Source of the DNA: a virus
IMG/VR virus record: IMGVR_UViG_3300027749_004522
Span: 1 to 43,373 of that record
DNA: 43,373 nucleotides
Strand: one strand, 5' to 3'
Program-made: the position numbers and the translations under genes
The notes under the pieces: generated by a model
Database searches by the model: none
What the model saw: only the letters and a program-made list of their open reading frames with translations
What the model was told of the DNA's origin: nothing
Shown: piece after piece, positions 15,063 to 23,607 of the stretch
How positions within the stretch are numbered: position 1 is the first letter of the stretch
Layout of the letters: every line of letters begins with the position of its first letter

Positions 15063-15930
15063 TATCTTCTTTTTTCCTCTTCCACAACAGCCAAAACCAT
15101 TGAAAAATTGGGAGAAAAATTGCACCCATAAACCACTCCCAGTTGTTGAGTACGAAGTCTTTTATACTGGAACCCAGATTAGACTGCACTTTTATCTTTC
15201 TTTCAAAGACGGTAATATCCTTATAATAGTCTTTACCTTCTTCTTGTATTCTAATTTTTACATTAAGTTTTAAATTATTTTCACCTCCTTGTAAAGGAAT
15301 TACACTCCAACTCCATTCTGTATATCCCTCATCATCTATATTTTGAATTTCGGTTGATAGTGTAGTTATTTCAAAATCTCTTTTACTTGACAATAAACTC
15401 GCAGACATTATTGGTGAAACTGTAATTGATTCAACTTTAACTGATTCTAAATTATCAGATATAGGAATCTCTCTATCACCAACTAGTAAAACAGTTCTAT
15501 TATTTTGTTTACTTATTCTAACTTTTACTAAATATTCCTCACCGACTTGCATATAACTAGGAACTGAGTAAGCAATTAAACCCTTAGGTCGAACTTCTTT
15601 TAATTGAACTGATTTTTCATTTTTTACCTCAGTTTTTCTAACATTTTTAATCTTTATATCTTTATTAGTAACTATTACACTAGGTTCTAATTCTTTTGAT
15701 GATTTAACTATTCTAATACTATCAACATAAACATCTTTTACTACTTCAATACCAGGACAGCCCACATTTTCTATACTACCTTTTGTATCAGGACATTTAT
15801 CATACATATCATCAACACCATCTTCATCACTATCACAAAGAGTTTCTAAAGGAGAAGGTGGTGTGATTGTATTCTTCACGGTTTTACAAGAAAATAATAT
15901 AAATAAAAAAAGAAAGAATATATATCTCAT
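15046..15930 (-). CDS. Lipoprotein with TSP3-type repeat and C-terminal membrane helix, candidate u-spanin
   Basis: A 294-residue protein. A lipoprotein signal peptide ends in LFSC (Cys15). One thrombospondin-type-3 calcium-binding repeat follows (CDSDEDGVDDMYDKCPDTKG, about residues 32-51), as found in OmpA-like proteins. The body is beta-rich (about 60-250), and a C-terminal membrane helix (WFMGAIFLPIFQWFWLLW) ends in a Lys-rich cytoplasmic tail. An outer-membrane lipid anchor plus an inner-membrane C-terminal helix in one chain is the topology of unimolecular spanins such as T1 gp11, which fuse the two membranes at lysis. A TSP3 repeat in such a protein is unusual. It has a late-type box just upstream. 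Confidence 0.6.
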   Translation of the reverse strand: MRYIFFLFLFILFSCKTVKNTITPPSPLETLCDSDEDGVDDMYDKCPDTKGSIENVGCPGIEVVKDVYVDSIRIVKSSKELEPSVIVTNKDIKIKNVRKTEVKNEKSVQLKEVRPKGLIAYSVPSYMQVGEEYLVKVRISKQNNRTVLLVGDREIPISDNLESVKVESITVSPIMSASLLSSKRDFEITTLSTEIQNIDDEGYTEWSWSVIPLQGGENNLKLNVKIRIQEEGKDYYKDITVFERKIKVQSNLGSSIKDFVLNNWEWFMGAIFLPIFQWFWLLWKRKKEDKKEDV

Positions 15931-15931
15931 A

Positions 15932-15943
15932 ACATATATATTC
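15932..15943 (-). promoter_or_regulatory. Late-type box
   Basis: Reads GAATATATATGT on the minus strand, directly before the lipoprotein start. Confidence 0.35.
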
Positions 15944-15958
15944 TTTCTTAACAGTTTC

Positions 15959-16384
15959 TTATTTTAAAACTTCATTTATCTTATAATCTCTAAAACTTTG
16001 AACATCAATATCAGTTGCTTTAACTTCATAAAAACTTATACCAACCATCTTTATATATTTCTCAGTTTCTTCATCATTTGCTAGTGGATGTAAGGTATTT
16101 CCAGTATCATTCCAAGAATCTTTTTTAGTTATCTTACCATACTTTTCTACTAAAGATTGGTTGAAATTTTCGTATTCTTCAACATCAACATTTAATATGT
16201 CTTCTAATTCATAAGAGTAGTAACTAAGCGAAGTTGTTTTAAACTCTTGTTTATTTAATTCATTTACTTTTGCTTCAGCATCTTCTTTTGAGAAACAAAT
16301 AAGTTCAGGATTTCCACCTTCTGATTCTGAATAGATACTATCATCATACTCATATCCTTTTTTTACAATTACGTGTGCTTTCAT
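15959..16384 (-). CDS. Acidic orphan protein, 141 residues
   Basis: A soluble protein opening MKAHVIVKKGYEYDDS, with a strand-helix-strand pattern in the first 60 residues and a conserved-looking FSKEDAEAKVNELN helix. It resembles small phage orphans that read as ferredoxin-like folds, but I recognise no family. It follows the gene at 16388 by 3 bases and is probably in the same operon. Confidence 0.6.
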   Translation of the reverse strand: MKAHVIVKKGYEYDDSIYSESEGGNPELICFSKEDAEAKVNELNKQEFKTTSLSYYSYELEDILNVDVEEYENFNQSLVEKYGKITKKDSWNDTGNTLHPLANDEETEKYIKMVGISFYEVKATDIDVQSFRDYKINEVLK

Positions 16385-16387
16385 TTT

Positions 16388-16918
16388 TTATTTTAATAAA
16401 TCGTTAATTTTTTTATCTCTAATATATTGTGTTCTTAAATCTGACAAAGATGTGTTCCAATTATTTTTAACATCTGTTATGTGTGAGTTATTTAAAAAGT
16501 CTTCCTCGAATCTATTTATATTTTGTATCAGATTCAATGGTAGATTTGTATCTCTCTCTTGTCTATAAAGTTTATAAATATAATCAAATTTATAATCTGG
16601 ATAATCATATGATAAATCATCAGTAACTAAAATAACTGGTAAGTCGGTTACTTCTCTTATAGAGTCAAGTAAAAAGTTAAACTTTCTATTTGACTCAACA
16701 ACAATAATATTTACTCTAAATAGATTCTGTGATAAAACATCAGGTATCGAATCATAGGTAGTATAAGTACAAGAAGCACATTTAAGTTGTAATGTATCAT
16801 TCTTGTGAGTTAGAAACAAACAATTATGACCCATAAGATCATAATCATCTATTAGTTTACTAACAACATATTTAGCTTTATCATTTAAGAAAAGATTTGT
16901 TTTACCAATGTCTAACAT
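16388..16918 (-). CDS. Orphan protein, 176 residues
   Basis: A soluble alpha/beta protein. Strands such as NCLFLTHK, VNIIVVES and LPVILVTDD alternate with helices, which suggests a Rossmann-like or helicase-like half fold, but there is no Walker motif (the GKTNLFLN near the N-terminus lacks the preceding loop). It lies between the M50 protease gene (2 bases upstream) and the gene at 15959. Confidence 0.6.
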   Translation of the reverse strand: MLDIGKTNLFLNDKAKYVVSKLIDDYDLMGHNCLFLTHKNDTLQLKCASCTYTTYDSIPDVLSQNLFRVNIIVVESNRKFNFLLDSIREVTDLPVILVTDDLSYDYPDYKFDYIYKLYRQERDTNLPLNLIQNINRFEEDFLNNSHITDVKNNWNTSLSDLRTQYIRDKKINDLLK

Positions 16919-16920
16919 TT

Positions 16921-17520
16921 TTAATATTTTTGTTCTATTTCTTTATATGAGTAAAATACAAATAAGGCTGAAAATACTGCCATAATTACATTATGAACCA
17001 TTATAGAAAATATGAAAAGTAATATACTCGTAACTATAGAGATATATCCATTTATTTTTCTACCAACAGAAGGTTTAGTCAACCACTGACAAATCGCTTT
17101 ACAAATTCTACCACCATCCATTGGATAAATTGGTAGTATATTAAATACGAATAAAAATAAATTTACTTGTGTAAATATATCTAATCCTAAATAATAACCG
17201 ATAAAATAAAGTATTAAGTTTGAAAGTGGACCAGCAAATACTATTAGTATTGTATCCTTATAGGAAGAATAAGTAGTATCAATTGCAGCAGCACCATTAA
17301 ATACATCTAAATAAACATGTCCTACATAGTGATTTAATTTTTTAGCAACTGCGGTATGTGCCAATTCATGTAACAAGACTGCAGCAAAGATTGATAAGAA
17401 CCAATCTAAACCATCAGAAAATCCTTGTTGTAAAATAAATAAAGGAAGTAATATGAAGAACCAGTATTTTAAATAAACTGGAGTTCCCATAAAGTCGAAT
17501 AATTTGAATGTGTTTTTCAT
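16921..17520 (-). CDS. M50 (site-2-protease-like) intramembrane metalloprotease
   Basis: A 199-residue polytopic membrane protein with HELAH (His51, Glu52, His55) in a transmembrane helix, the GAAAID and FAGPLSNL segments, and a distal NILPIYPMDGGR motif with Asp135 as third zinc ligand. No PDZ or CBS domain. Family members cleave transmembrane substrates such as anti-sigma factors. I start at MKNTFKLF, 8 codons inside the longest frame, after the promoter at 17542-17549. A phage-encoded copy is rare. It could release a membrane-held host regulator or disarm a membrane defence protein (inference). Confidence 0.9.
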   Translation of the reverse strand: MKNTFKLFDFMGTPVYLKYWFFILLPLFILQQGFSDGLDWFLSIFAAVLLHELAHTAVAKKLNHYVGHVYLDVFNGAAAIDTTYSSYKDTILIVFAGPLSNLILYFIGYYLGLDIFTQVNLFLFVFNILPIYPMDGGRICKAICQWLTKPSVGRKINGYISIVTSILLFIFSIMVHNVIMAVFSALFVFYSYKEIEQKY

Positions 17521-17541
17521 ATGTGTTTTTAAATTAAAAAG

Positions 17542-17549
17542 CAAATATA
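17542..17549 (-). promoter_or_regulatory. Host-type -7 box for the M50 protease operon
   Basis: Reads TATATTTG on the minus strand, 21 bases before the chosen ATG. Confidence 0.55.
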
Positions 17550-17637
17550 TGGAAAAATAAGTGAAACTAAAAAATTATTATTGATAAACTTTTATCACTT
17601 TTTGACATATCAATTCAATAACTTTAAATTATAAAAA

Positions 17638-18378
17638 ATGGATTTTGGAAAAGATTTTAGAAAGTATGCTTTAAGTGAAGGAATTTCTTCTTTAAACTTA
17701 GATTACTTCGAAAAAGGTTTAGTAGAGAATAGTATGACACCATACATTCTTGAAGAAAGAGAAATGAGAGTTACACAGATGGATATCTTCTCAAGATTGA
17801 TGAGAGACCGTATATTATGGGTTGCTGGTGTTGTAAATACACAAATGTCAACCGTTGTTCAAGCTCAATTGATGTATTTAGACTCTGTTGAGAAAAAAGA
17901 CATTAAAATGCACATTGACTCACCAGGTGGTTCAGTTTTAGCTGGATTAGGTATGGTTGATGTTATGAGATATATCAACTCTGATGTCGAAACTATAAAT
18001 ACTGGTATGGCGGCATCTATGGGTTCTATCTTATTATCATCAGGAACTAAAGGTAAAAGAGCATCATTAAACTTCTCTAAAGTAATGATACATCAAGTTT
18101 CTTCAGGTGCATCAGGACACGTTGAAGATAATCGTATCTCTCAAATGGAATCAGAAAAATATAACTATATCTTATTCAAGATGCTTGCAGAGAATAGTGG
18201 TAGAGATTTTGACTACGTACTTGAAAGTGCTAGAAGAGATAATTGGTTAAACTCACAAGAAGCTTTAGACTTTGGATTTATTGATGAAATTATCATCACT
18301 GATAAATCAACACCGATTACTACTTACTTAGATGGTTTTGAAGATTACTATACTAAAGAAGTTTTAAGAAAATCATAA
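17638..18378 (+). CDS. clpP: ClpP, catalytic subunit of the Clp protease
   Basis: A 246-residue serine protease. The catalytic triad is visible: Ser127 in GMAASMGS, His152 in MIHQVSSG and Asp201 in RRDNWLN. The SPGGSV oxyanion segment and the N-terminal MTPYILEEREM region are like Bacteroidota ClpP, and so is the extended N-terminus MDFGKDFRKYA. About 20 extra C-terminal residues go beyond the usual end. It should assemble with host subunits or on its own and work with host ClpX/ClpC. It may pair functionally with the phage ClpS at 5410. Confidence 0.95.
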   Translation: MDFGKDFRKYALSEGISSLNLDYFEKGLVENSMTPYILEEREMRVTQMDIFSRLMRDRILWVAGVVNTQMSTVVQAQLMYLDSVEKKDIKMHIDSPGGSVLAGLGMVDVMRYINSDVETINTGMAASMGSILLSSGTKGKRASLNFSKVMIHQVSSGASGHVEDNRISQMESEKYNYILFKMLAENSGRDFDYVLESARRDNWLNSQEALDFGFIDEIIITDKSTPITTYLDGFEDYYTKEVLRKS

Positions 18379-18409
18379 AAAAAATCCACTGAGAAGTGGG
18401 TTTTTTTAT
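18377..18409. terminator. Bidirectional terminator
   Basis: AAATCCACT pairs with AGTGGGTTT (one G-T pair), loop GAGA, with T and A runs on both sides, between convergent genes. Confidence 0.8.
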
Positions 18410-19821
18410 TAACTACATTCTGGACATCCAACTTCACCATCACCATCACATATATCACAACGAACTGTACCACCACCTTGACAAGTTCCACAAGCCCCAC
18501 CTTCAAGATTTTCTCCGTCTCCATTACAGTCTCTACAACGTATTACCTTTCTACCATCACACTCTGGACAGTCAACTATTCCACTACCATCACATATATC
18601 ACAATCTTGACCATTAGAACCATTAGTTTGAGTTAATGTATAATATGTTGTATGATCCGATCTAGGAAATTGTCTATTAGAAATTATACCAAGATCTGGA
18701 CTATAATACTTCATTGTATCCATATAAGGATAATAATCATAGTATTCTTTTTTAAGATTTACTCTTACTAAACTTTCGTTACCATATACTTCATCACCAT
18801 TATAAACTAAATTGGAATCTTCATCATAACTTTGTTCAGCTTTATGGTAATAACTATTTGTATAACAATACTCTTTAAATAAAAGTACATCTGAACGTCT
18901 AATAGTGTATATTCTATCCATAAATCTTCTTCCTTTATCATCTAACCAAAGTAAAGCTCTACCACAAATTTTAGTAGGATCTTCTTCACTAATTAAAATA
19001 ATCATTGATACATTATCAGGATTTTCAGTATAAATATCAAAATACTTTTGACATTCTGAATGACGCATACAAGAACCACCTAATGTTCCTGCAATTTTTT
19101 CATAATTTTCTTCAGAATACCATTCTGCGATTTCTTCACCTTTTACTTCTCTAAATCTTTGAAAAGCATTCTTTTCCATCTCTAATACCTTTTTGTATTT
19201 ATCAACAAAGTCTTCAATTTCTTTATCTTTATATTCTAATCCTAAATTTTTCAAAAAGGCTCTAACAAATCTACCAACATTTACTTCAGTAGGAGTAACT
19301 TTAGAAACATCTTTTACAAGATAATTATCTAAAATAATTGCTTCATAAGTTTTACCTCTTTCTTCAAATTGAAAAATAAATAATTGTTGATTATTATCAT
19401 ACATATAAGACCAAACACCTGGACTATGTGGAGAAATCTTTAAAACTTCTTCTAAGGTAAGTTTTTTTATAACTACTCCAGTTTGACCATCAGATGGTTC
19501 TTTCCAACTATGAATAATACCCATTTTCTCTGCCACTTTAGATAGATTATCGTAAACACCACCATTACTACGTAATGTATATAATGCTTTATCAATCTTA
19601 TCTTGTGGTTTAAAAAATATACTATCCGTTTTTTCTCTATTTATATCAATATAGTTTCTAGTAACATCCATATCTTTACCTTTATATGATAGAATTTGTG
19701 AAGCGATGTTAGAATCTATCTTATCTAATACATCTAAAAATTGTTGAGTATAAACTATCTTTGCTTCTAAAAGAAGTTCTAGTTTACTTTCTGTAATAAA
19801 ATCTAAATAGTTTGAAATCAT
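18409..19821 (-). CDS. DnaJ-like CxxC-repeat protein with capsid-targeting-like leader (paralogue 1)
   Basis: A 470-residue protein in four parts. (1) Leader MISNYLDFITE|S, the closest match here to the T4 internal-protein leader. (2) A helical domain (about 25-75) with IDSNIASQILSYKGKD. (3) A conserved core (about 255-345): GTLGGSCMRHSECQKY, then GRALLW and FMDRIYT. (4) A C-terminal tail with six CxxC motifs in CxxCxGxG-like spacing (CDICDGSG, CPECDG, CRDCNGDG, CGTCQGGG, CDICDGDG, CPEC), as in the DnaJ zinc-binding domain. There is no J-domain. The core is shared with the paralogues at 19887 and 29895 but not with a family I can name. The tail should bind about three zinc ions and could bind unfolded protein or RNA. 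Confidence 0.8.
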   Translation of the reverse strand: MISNYLDFITESKLELLLEAKIVYTQQFLDVLDKIDSNIASQILSYKGKDMDVTRNYIDINREKTDSIFFKPQDKIDKALYTLRSNGGVYDNLSKVAEKMGIIHSWKEPSDGQTGVVIKKLTLEEVLKISPHSPGVWSYMYDNNQQLFIFQFEERGKTYEAIILDNYLVKDVSKVTPTEVNVGRFVRAFLKNLGLEYKDKEIEDFVDKYKKVLEMEKNAFQRFREVKGEEIAEWYSEENYEKIAGTLGGSCMRHSECQKYFDIYTENPDNVSMIILISEEDPTKICGRALLWLDDKGRRFMDRIYTIRRSDVLLFKEYCYTNSYYHKAEQSYDEDSNLVYNGDEVYGNESLVRVNLKKEYYDYYPYMDTMKYYSPDLGIISNRQFPRSDHTTYYTLTQTNGSNGQDCDICDGSGIVDCPECDGRKVIRCRDCNGDGENLEGGACGTCQGGGTVRCDICDGDGEVGCPECS

Positions 19822-19824
19822 AAG

Positions 19825-19835
19825 TTATATATTAA
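19825..19835 (-). promoter_or_regulatory. Late-type box
   Basis: Reads TTAATATATAA on the minus strand, just upstream of paralogue 1. Confidence 0.45.
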
Positions 19836-19847
19836 ATTGACATCATG

Positions 19848-19875
19848 AAAAAATCCCTTTAAAAAGGGATTTTTT
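19848..19875 (-). terminator. Terminator after paralogue 2
   Basis: AAAAAATCCCTTT pairs with AAAGGGATTTTTT, separating paralogue 2 from paralogue 1 on the minus strand. Confidence 0.8.
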
Positions 19876-19886
19876 TATTTTATTTA

Positions 19887-21326
19887 TTAGTAGTCACCTT
19901 CACAGTCTGGACAAGTAATCTGTTCATCACCATCACATTGTGAACAAGTTTTCTTACCTTCTCCACCACAAGTTGGACATTCTGTTGATTCTCCATCAAT
20001 TTCTACTTCACCATCACCATTACATTCAGTACAAACTTCTTCACCATCACCATCACAAGTTGGACAAGTAATACTACCGTCTTCTCCACAAGTTCCACAA
20101 AGTTTATCATAATACCCTTCAGTTGACTCACAATAATAAACTAATCCAGTATCTGGCTTTTCATTTGACATAATTCCTGTTTCGGGACTATAGTATTTTA
20201 AAGTATCCATATAGGGGAAATTCTCATGTCTTTTATGTAATTGAACTTCTGCAGTAAAATAATTTTCTTGTTGACCTTCTGGACCAATTGCATTTATAGT
20301 TGAAGAACTATTATTATTTGATTTATACCACCAACCACTATCCTGTGCAAATTGTCTAAACAGTTCAACATCAGAATCAGAGTTAGTATAAACTCTATCC
20401 ATTAGTTTTTTACCATTTAAACATTCCCAAAGAATTGCACGACCAATAATTTTACTATCATCATCTTGTGATTTATAAATAATTAAAGATACTGTGTTAT
20501 TTTCAGTATATGGATCTAACCAACTAGAGTCTGCTTCTGCCATACAAGAGTTTGCTAATGTACCACTTGGATCATAGTAATTATCATATTGATACTTATA
20601 ATAAATATCATCACCTTGAACAACATCAAAGAATGAGAATTTATCATTGAATTTATCCATCTGAGCTTTATATAGATTCACAAAGATTTCAATATCTCTT
20701 GCTGTAAATTTAGCAGTATCATCTTCTCTAGCAGCTAATGCTAAAAGTGCATTCATTGATCTACCAACTCTAACATCTTGACGATTTTTTGACCAAACTA
20801 ATTTGTTTCTATCATCAACTGGTCTTAATTTCTCTAAATTAAAAACACCTTGACCATTAGCAAATTTTAACCAAATCCAAGTTTTACCAGACTTCTCAGA
20901 AACTATCTTTTCAACAACTTCACCAACTTCTGCTGATGTAGGTTTATAAACATCACCTTCCGGTACATATCCTAATCTCCCAAAAATTGCGTTGTTAGCT
21001 TCACCGTGAGTAAGCCATCCACCATTATTTCCTACAAAACGATATAATTCTTTTGGATCATTTAAAATCTCTTGAGCTTTTCTATCTGCAGTAAAATATA
21101 AATAATCATTTCTTTCTGGGTCTATATCAAAGTAGTTAGCAACTACTGGTAAGTCTTTCTTTTCCAATCCTAGAATCTTTTTAGCAACAGGACTATCAAT
21201 CTTTCCCAATACTTTCTTAAAATTATCTGAAAACATTACATCAGATTCTAATAAAAGTTCAATCAATTGAGATTCTGTTATTAAATCATGAGATTCTGTT
21301 ATAAAATCAATATATTTTTTTAACAT
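19887..21326 (-). CDS. DnaJ-like CxxC-repeat protein with capsid-targeting-like leader (paralogue 2)
   Basis: A 479-residue protein with leader MLKKYIDFITE|S and, unusually, a second FITES-like echo (SHDLITES). The helical domain has KIDSPVAKKILGLEKKD. An inserted segment (about 85-190) contains a GNNGGW and KIVSEKSGKTWIW region. The core GTLANSCMAEADSSW, GRAILW and LMDRVYT differs from paralogues 1 and 3 by replacing the SCMR-x-x-x-C arrangement with SCMA. The tail has six CxxC motifs (CGTC, CPTC, CTEC, CPTC, CSQC, CPDC). Own terminator and late-type box, so it can be expressed independently of its neighbour. Confidence 0.8.
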   Translation of the reverse strand: MLKKYIDFITESHDLITESQLIELLLESDVMFSDNFKKVLGKIDSPVAKKILGLEKKDLPVVANYFDIDPERNDYLYFTADRKAQEILNDPKELYRFVGNNGGWLTHGEANNAIFGRLGYVPEGDVYKPTSAEVGEVVEKIVSEKSGKTWIWLKFANGQGVFNLEKLRPVDDRNKLVWSKNRQDVRVGRSMNALLALAAREDDTAKFTARDIEIFVNLYKAQMDKFNDKFSFFDVVQGDDIYYKYQYDNYYDPSGTLANSCMAEADSSWLDPYTENNTVSLIIYKSQDDDSKIIGRAILWECLNGKKLMDRVYTNSDSDVELFRQFAQDSGWWYKSNNNSSSTINAIGPEGQQENYFTAEVQLHKRHENFPYMDTLKYYSPETGIMSNEKPDTGLVYYCESTEGYYDKLCGTCGEDGSITCPTCDGDGEEVCTECNGDGEVEIDGESTECPTCGGEGKKTCSQCDGDEQITCPDCEGDY

Positions 21327-21345
21327 TATTATAATATAATTTTTT

Positions 21346-21357
21346 ATTATATATTAT
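21346..21357 (-). promoter_or_regulatory. Late-type box
   Basis: Reads ATAATATATAAT on the minus strand, 20 bases before paralogue 2. Confidence 0.45.
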
Positions 21358-21381
21358 TTTTTCATTCTCATAAATTATACT

Positions 21382-21389
21382 TATATTTG
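21382..21389 (+). promoter_or_regulatory. Host-type -7 box
   Basis: TATATTTG 16 bases before the ATG at 21406. Confidence 0.55.
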
Positions 21390-21405
21390 TTAAAATTATA
21401 TAAAA

Positions 21406-21762
21406 ATGAGTACATTTGGTAAGAAAGCGTTAGTTTTTTGGGATTATGATTCCGATGAGTGGAAACGTTTTAGTAAAACACCGGTAGATATACAATTACA
21501 GATACTAGAGAAGTGGTATCCAATCGGATATATGTGTAAATTTTTTGCACCGACTTATCCTTCTGATAGAGTCTATCAAATAAAAGACTATTTATTACAT
21601 GTAGGTGGGTTTTATACAGTACTTATAGAGCAAAAGATTAAAGAAGGATATTCACCAATAATGCTAAAGAGTGGATATAATCCTTTAAAATTAGATGTTA
21701 TAGAAAAACAGATACTACGAAGAGAATATAAATTAGAACGAATACTAAAAAACCCATCTTAA
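21406..21762 (+). CDS. Orphan protein, 118 residues
   Basis: A basic/aromatic soluble protein (KKALVFWDYDSDEWKRF near the start, then a helix-rich body). I recognise no domain. It has its own host-type promoter and terminator and is a single-gene unit, probably expressed early. Confidence 0.65.
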   Translation: MSTFGKKALVFWDYDSDEWKRFSKTPVDIQLQILEKWYPIGYMCKFFAPTYPSDRVYQIKDYLLHVGGFYTVLIEQKIKEGYSPIMLKSGYNPLKLDVIEKQILRREYKLERILKNPS

Positions 21763-21776
21763 AGATGGGTTTTTTA
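21747..21776. terminator. Bidirectional terminator
   Basis: AAAAAACCCATCTT pairs with AAGATGGGTTTTTT, between convergent genes. Confidence 0.85.
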
Positions 21777-21968
21777 TTGAAATATATTTGTAATCTTTCT
21801 TTTTCTAATAGCGGCCTTCATACGTATTTTATAGTAATACTTTTTCTGAACACTAGGATACAAGGAAGCAAAATCATGTGGTGGTCTAGCTTGTACAAGA
21901 CCCTGACCTCTATAGATTTGTCTATTTTTAAGTAAATCTTGGTATAATTTTTCTAATTCTTCTTCCAT
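21774..21968 (-). CDS. Small orphan protein, 64 residues
   Basis: A basic protein with an N-terminal helix (EEELEKLYQDLLKNR) and a Lys/Arg-rich C-terminus. The ATG overlaps the TAA of the upstream nucleotidyltransferase by one base, so it is probably translated from the same transcript. Confidence 0.55.
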   Translation of the reverse strand: MEEELEKLYQDLLKNRQIYRGQGLVQARPPHDFASLYPSVQKKYYYKIRMKAAIRKRKITNIFQ

Positions 21969-22696
21969 TATTTATCAGTTACTTTTCTAAATAAACTTAA
22001 CATAAGATTATATGTTATTTTAAACTCTAAATTCAAAGATTCCCAATCCCATCTTCGATCTTTATGTTCTGGTGAATAGGTTTTTGGATTGTAAACCACT
22101 TCTTCAAACATAAGTCTTCTCCAAATAAAATTTGCAGTTGTAAAGTCAGTAATTCTACCATATCGTACAATCTGTGTTGCAAACATAGGTATTCTAATAG
22201 AATGAAAGAATGATTTAATCGCAGTACGATACTCACCATCAACCAATAATTTTTTCTTACATTTTACCCAAGAATTAGAACTAATATGTGATGAAGCATG
22301 TCTCAACTTCTTTAAATCTAGTTTAAACTCATATTTCTTATCTTCTTTTAACTTAGCCCAGTCTGGTGCAAAGATACATTCAAGGTTATTCATACGATGC
22401 CAATCTAAATCTTTCTGAAATCTATCCGGTGTATAAATGTGAATATTATATCTAATAAAACGAGCATTCATATTATATGAATACTTGTCTTGAACGGTTT
22501 CTTTTAATTCAATTGCTTCTACTGAATTATTTGCAACTATAATTATATCCCAATCAGATGCAGCATCATAATTACCATATACACGAGAACCAAAGATATA
22601 AACATTGAATACACGACTTGGGTGTATTCCTGCTATCTCAATAACATCTTCTAATTTAGGAACCCATTTGAATGTTGCGGGTAGTAATTTTACCAT
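21968..22696 (-). CDS. MNT-type nucleotidyltransferase
   Basis: A 242-residue protein with the minimal nucleotidyltransferase signature IFGSRVYGNYDAASDWD (Gly36-Ser37, Asp48, Asp50 as metal ligands), then a helical C-terminal half. The Trp and Asp arrangement (SDWDIIIV) is typical of phage-borne stand-alone nucleotidyltransferases. Possible activities include nucleotidylation of tRNA ends or of proteins. The sequence does not tell which. Its stop overlaps the start of the small gene downstream, and its start overlaps the membrane-protein gene at 22690 by 7 bases. Confidence 0.75.
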   Translation of the reverse strand: MVKLLPATFKWVPKLEDVIEIAGIHPSRVFNVYIFGSRVYGNYDAASDWDIIIVANNSVEAIELKETVQDKYSYNMNARFIRYNIHIYTPDRFQKDLDWHRMNNLECIFAPDWAKLKEDKKYEFKLDLKKLRHASSHISSNSWVKCKKKLLVDGEYRTAIKSFFHSIRIPMFATQIVRYGRITDFTTANFIWRRLMFEEVVYNPKTYSPEHKDRRWDWESLNLEFKITYNLMLSLFRKVTDK

Positions 22697-23208
22697 ATTT
22701 TTTTACTTAATAATTTATTTAATTTCTCTTCTCTAATTTGAGACTTCGTTTTATAATAATCTTTTGACTCTAAATAATTTACAGTAATGACTATTTCACC
22801 ATTACCTTTCTTTAACATCAAAATCCAATCATCATCTGTTTCTTTAAAATGTATAACTTTTAATTCCGTTCCTTTTTCAATAAAAACGGTATTGGGTTTA
22901 CTTGTATGACTTTGAACATGATAACTTTTTAATGAACCATCCCAGTAGAAATTTTTAGTAACAACTATAATTTCTTGATCTTGTGGTACATCATATAACG
23001 ACTTATCAAGTTTCCAATCTAAACCTAAAATTTTTGCTTTTACAAATACAACATAAAAACAGATAATAGATAATAAACCAATTCCATAAAAAAGAGTAGG
23101 TTCATAACTAATCATAAATGTAGAACCAACAACTAATAATAAAACTAGCAGTGTATTTCTACCTTCCGATAACCACTTATCAAATAAGTATAATTTGTTT
23201 TTTAACAT
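22690..23208 (-). CDS. Two-pass membrane protein, orphan
   Basis: A 172-residue protein with two adjacent membrane helices (NTLLVLLLVVGSTFMISY and LFYGIGLLSIICFYVVFV) followed by a beta-rich soluble domain (about 75-150). I start at MLKNKLYLF, where the ATG overlaps the upstream stop. A start 6 codons earlier (23226) is possible. Function unknown. It lies in a four-gene leftward operon. Confidence 0.6.
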   Translation of the reverse strand: MLKNKLYLFDKWLSEGRNTLLVLLLVVGSTFMISYEPTLFYGIGLLSIICFYVVFVKAKILGLDWKLDKSLYDVPQDQEIIVVTKNFYWDGSLKSYHVQSHTSKPNTVFIEKGTELKVIHFKETDDDWILMLKKGNGEIVITVNYLESKDYYKTKSQIREEKLNKLLSKKIW

Positions 23209-23567
23209 GCTAAGTGAAATGTACATTCGTTACTATTTAATACTTTATTTATTTGTTCTTGTCTTTTATAAGTTTTCATTATATTAGAAACTTTATTATA
23301 ATAGATTCTTAAACTATCTCTTCTTTCTTCACTTCTCCAGCGAATACTATCATCATATAAATACTCTATCTCATCAAGAATATCTTGATAAGTCATAATA
23401 GGTTTAGAATAGTTATCTCTAATTAGAACAATAGATTGTGTGTTTGGGTCTGAATAAAATGAACTTACATCTTCACATAACATATCATCACAATCAGTTA
23501 TGAAAGGAAAATTCATCTTTCTTTCTATTACTTTAAAGGCAATGCCATGTCGCTGTATAATTTCCAT
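23202..23567 (-). CDS. Orphan protein, 121 residues, first in a leftward operon
   Basis: A soluble protein with CDDMLCEDVSSFY near the middle and a helical C-terminal half. No family recognised. The host-type -7 box ends only 4 bases before its ATG, so the transcript is probably leaderless. Confidence 0.6.
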   Translation of the reverse strand: MEIIQRHGIAFKVIERKMNFPFITDCDDMLCEDVSSFYSDPNTQSIVLIRDNYSKPIMTYQDILDEIEYLYDDSIRWRSEERRDSLRIYYNKVSNIMKTYKRQEQINKVLNSNECTFHLAC

Positions 23568-23571
23568 TTCA

Positions 23572-23579
23572 CAAAGATA
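23572..23579 (-). promoter_or_regulatory. Host-type -7 box, leaderless arrangement
   Basis: Reads TATCTTTG on the minus strand, 4 bases before the ATG. Confidence 0.55.
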
Positions 23580-23607
23580 GTATATTTTTTTCTATTTATT
23601 TAATTTT

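Noticed and set aside
18396-18617. Rightward His-rich frame over the tail of paralogue 1
   Set aside because: Antisense to CxxC-coding repeats, with no promoter or conserved content.
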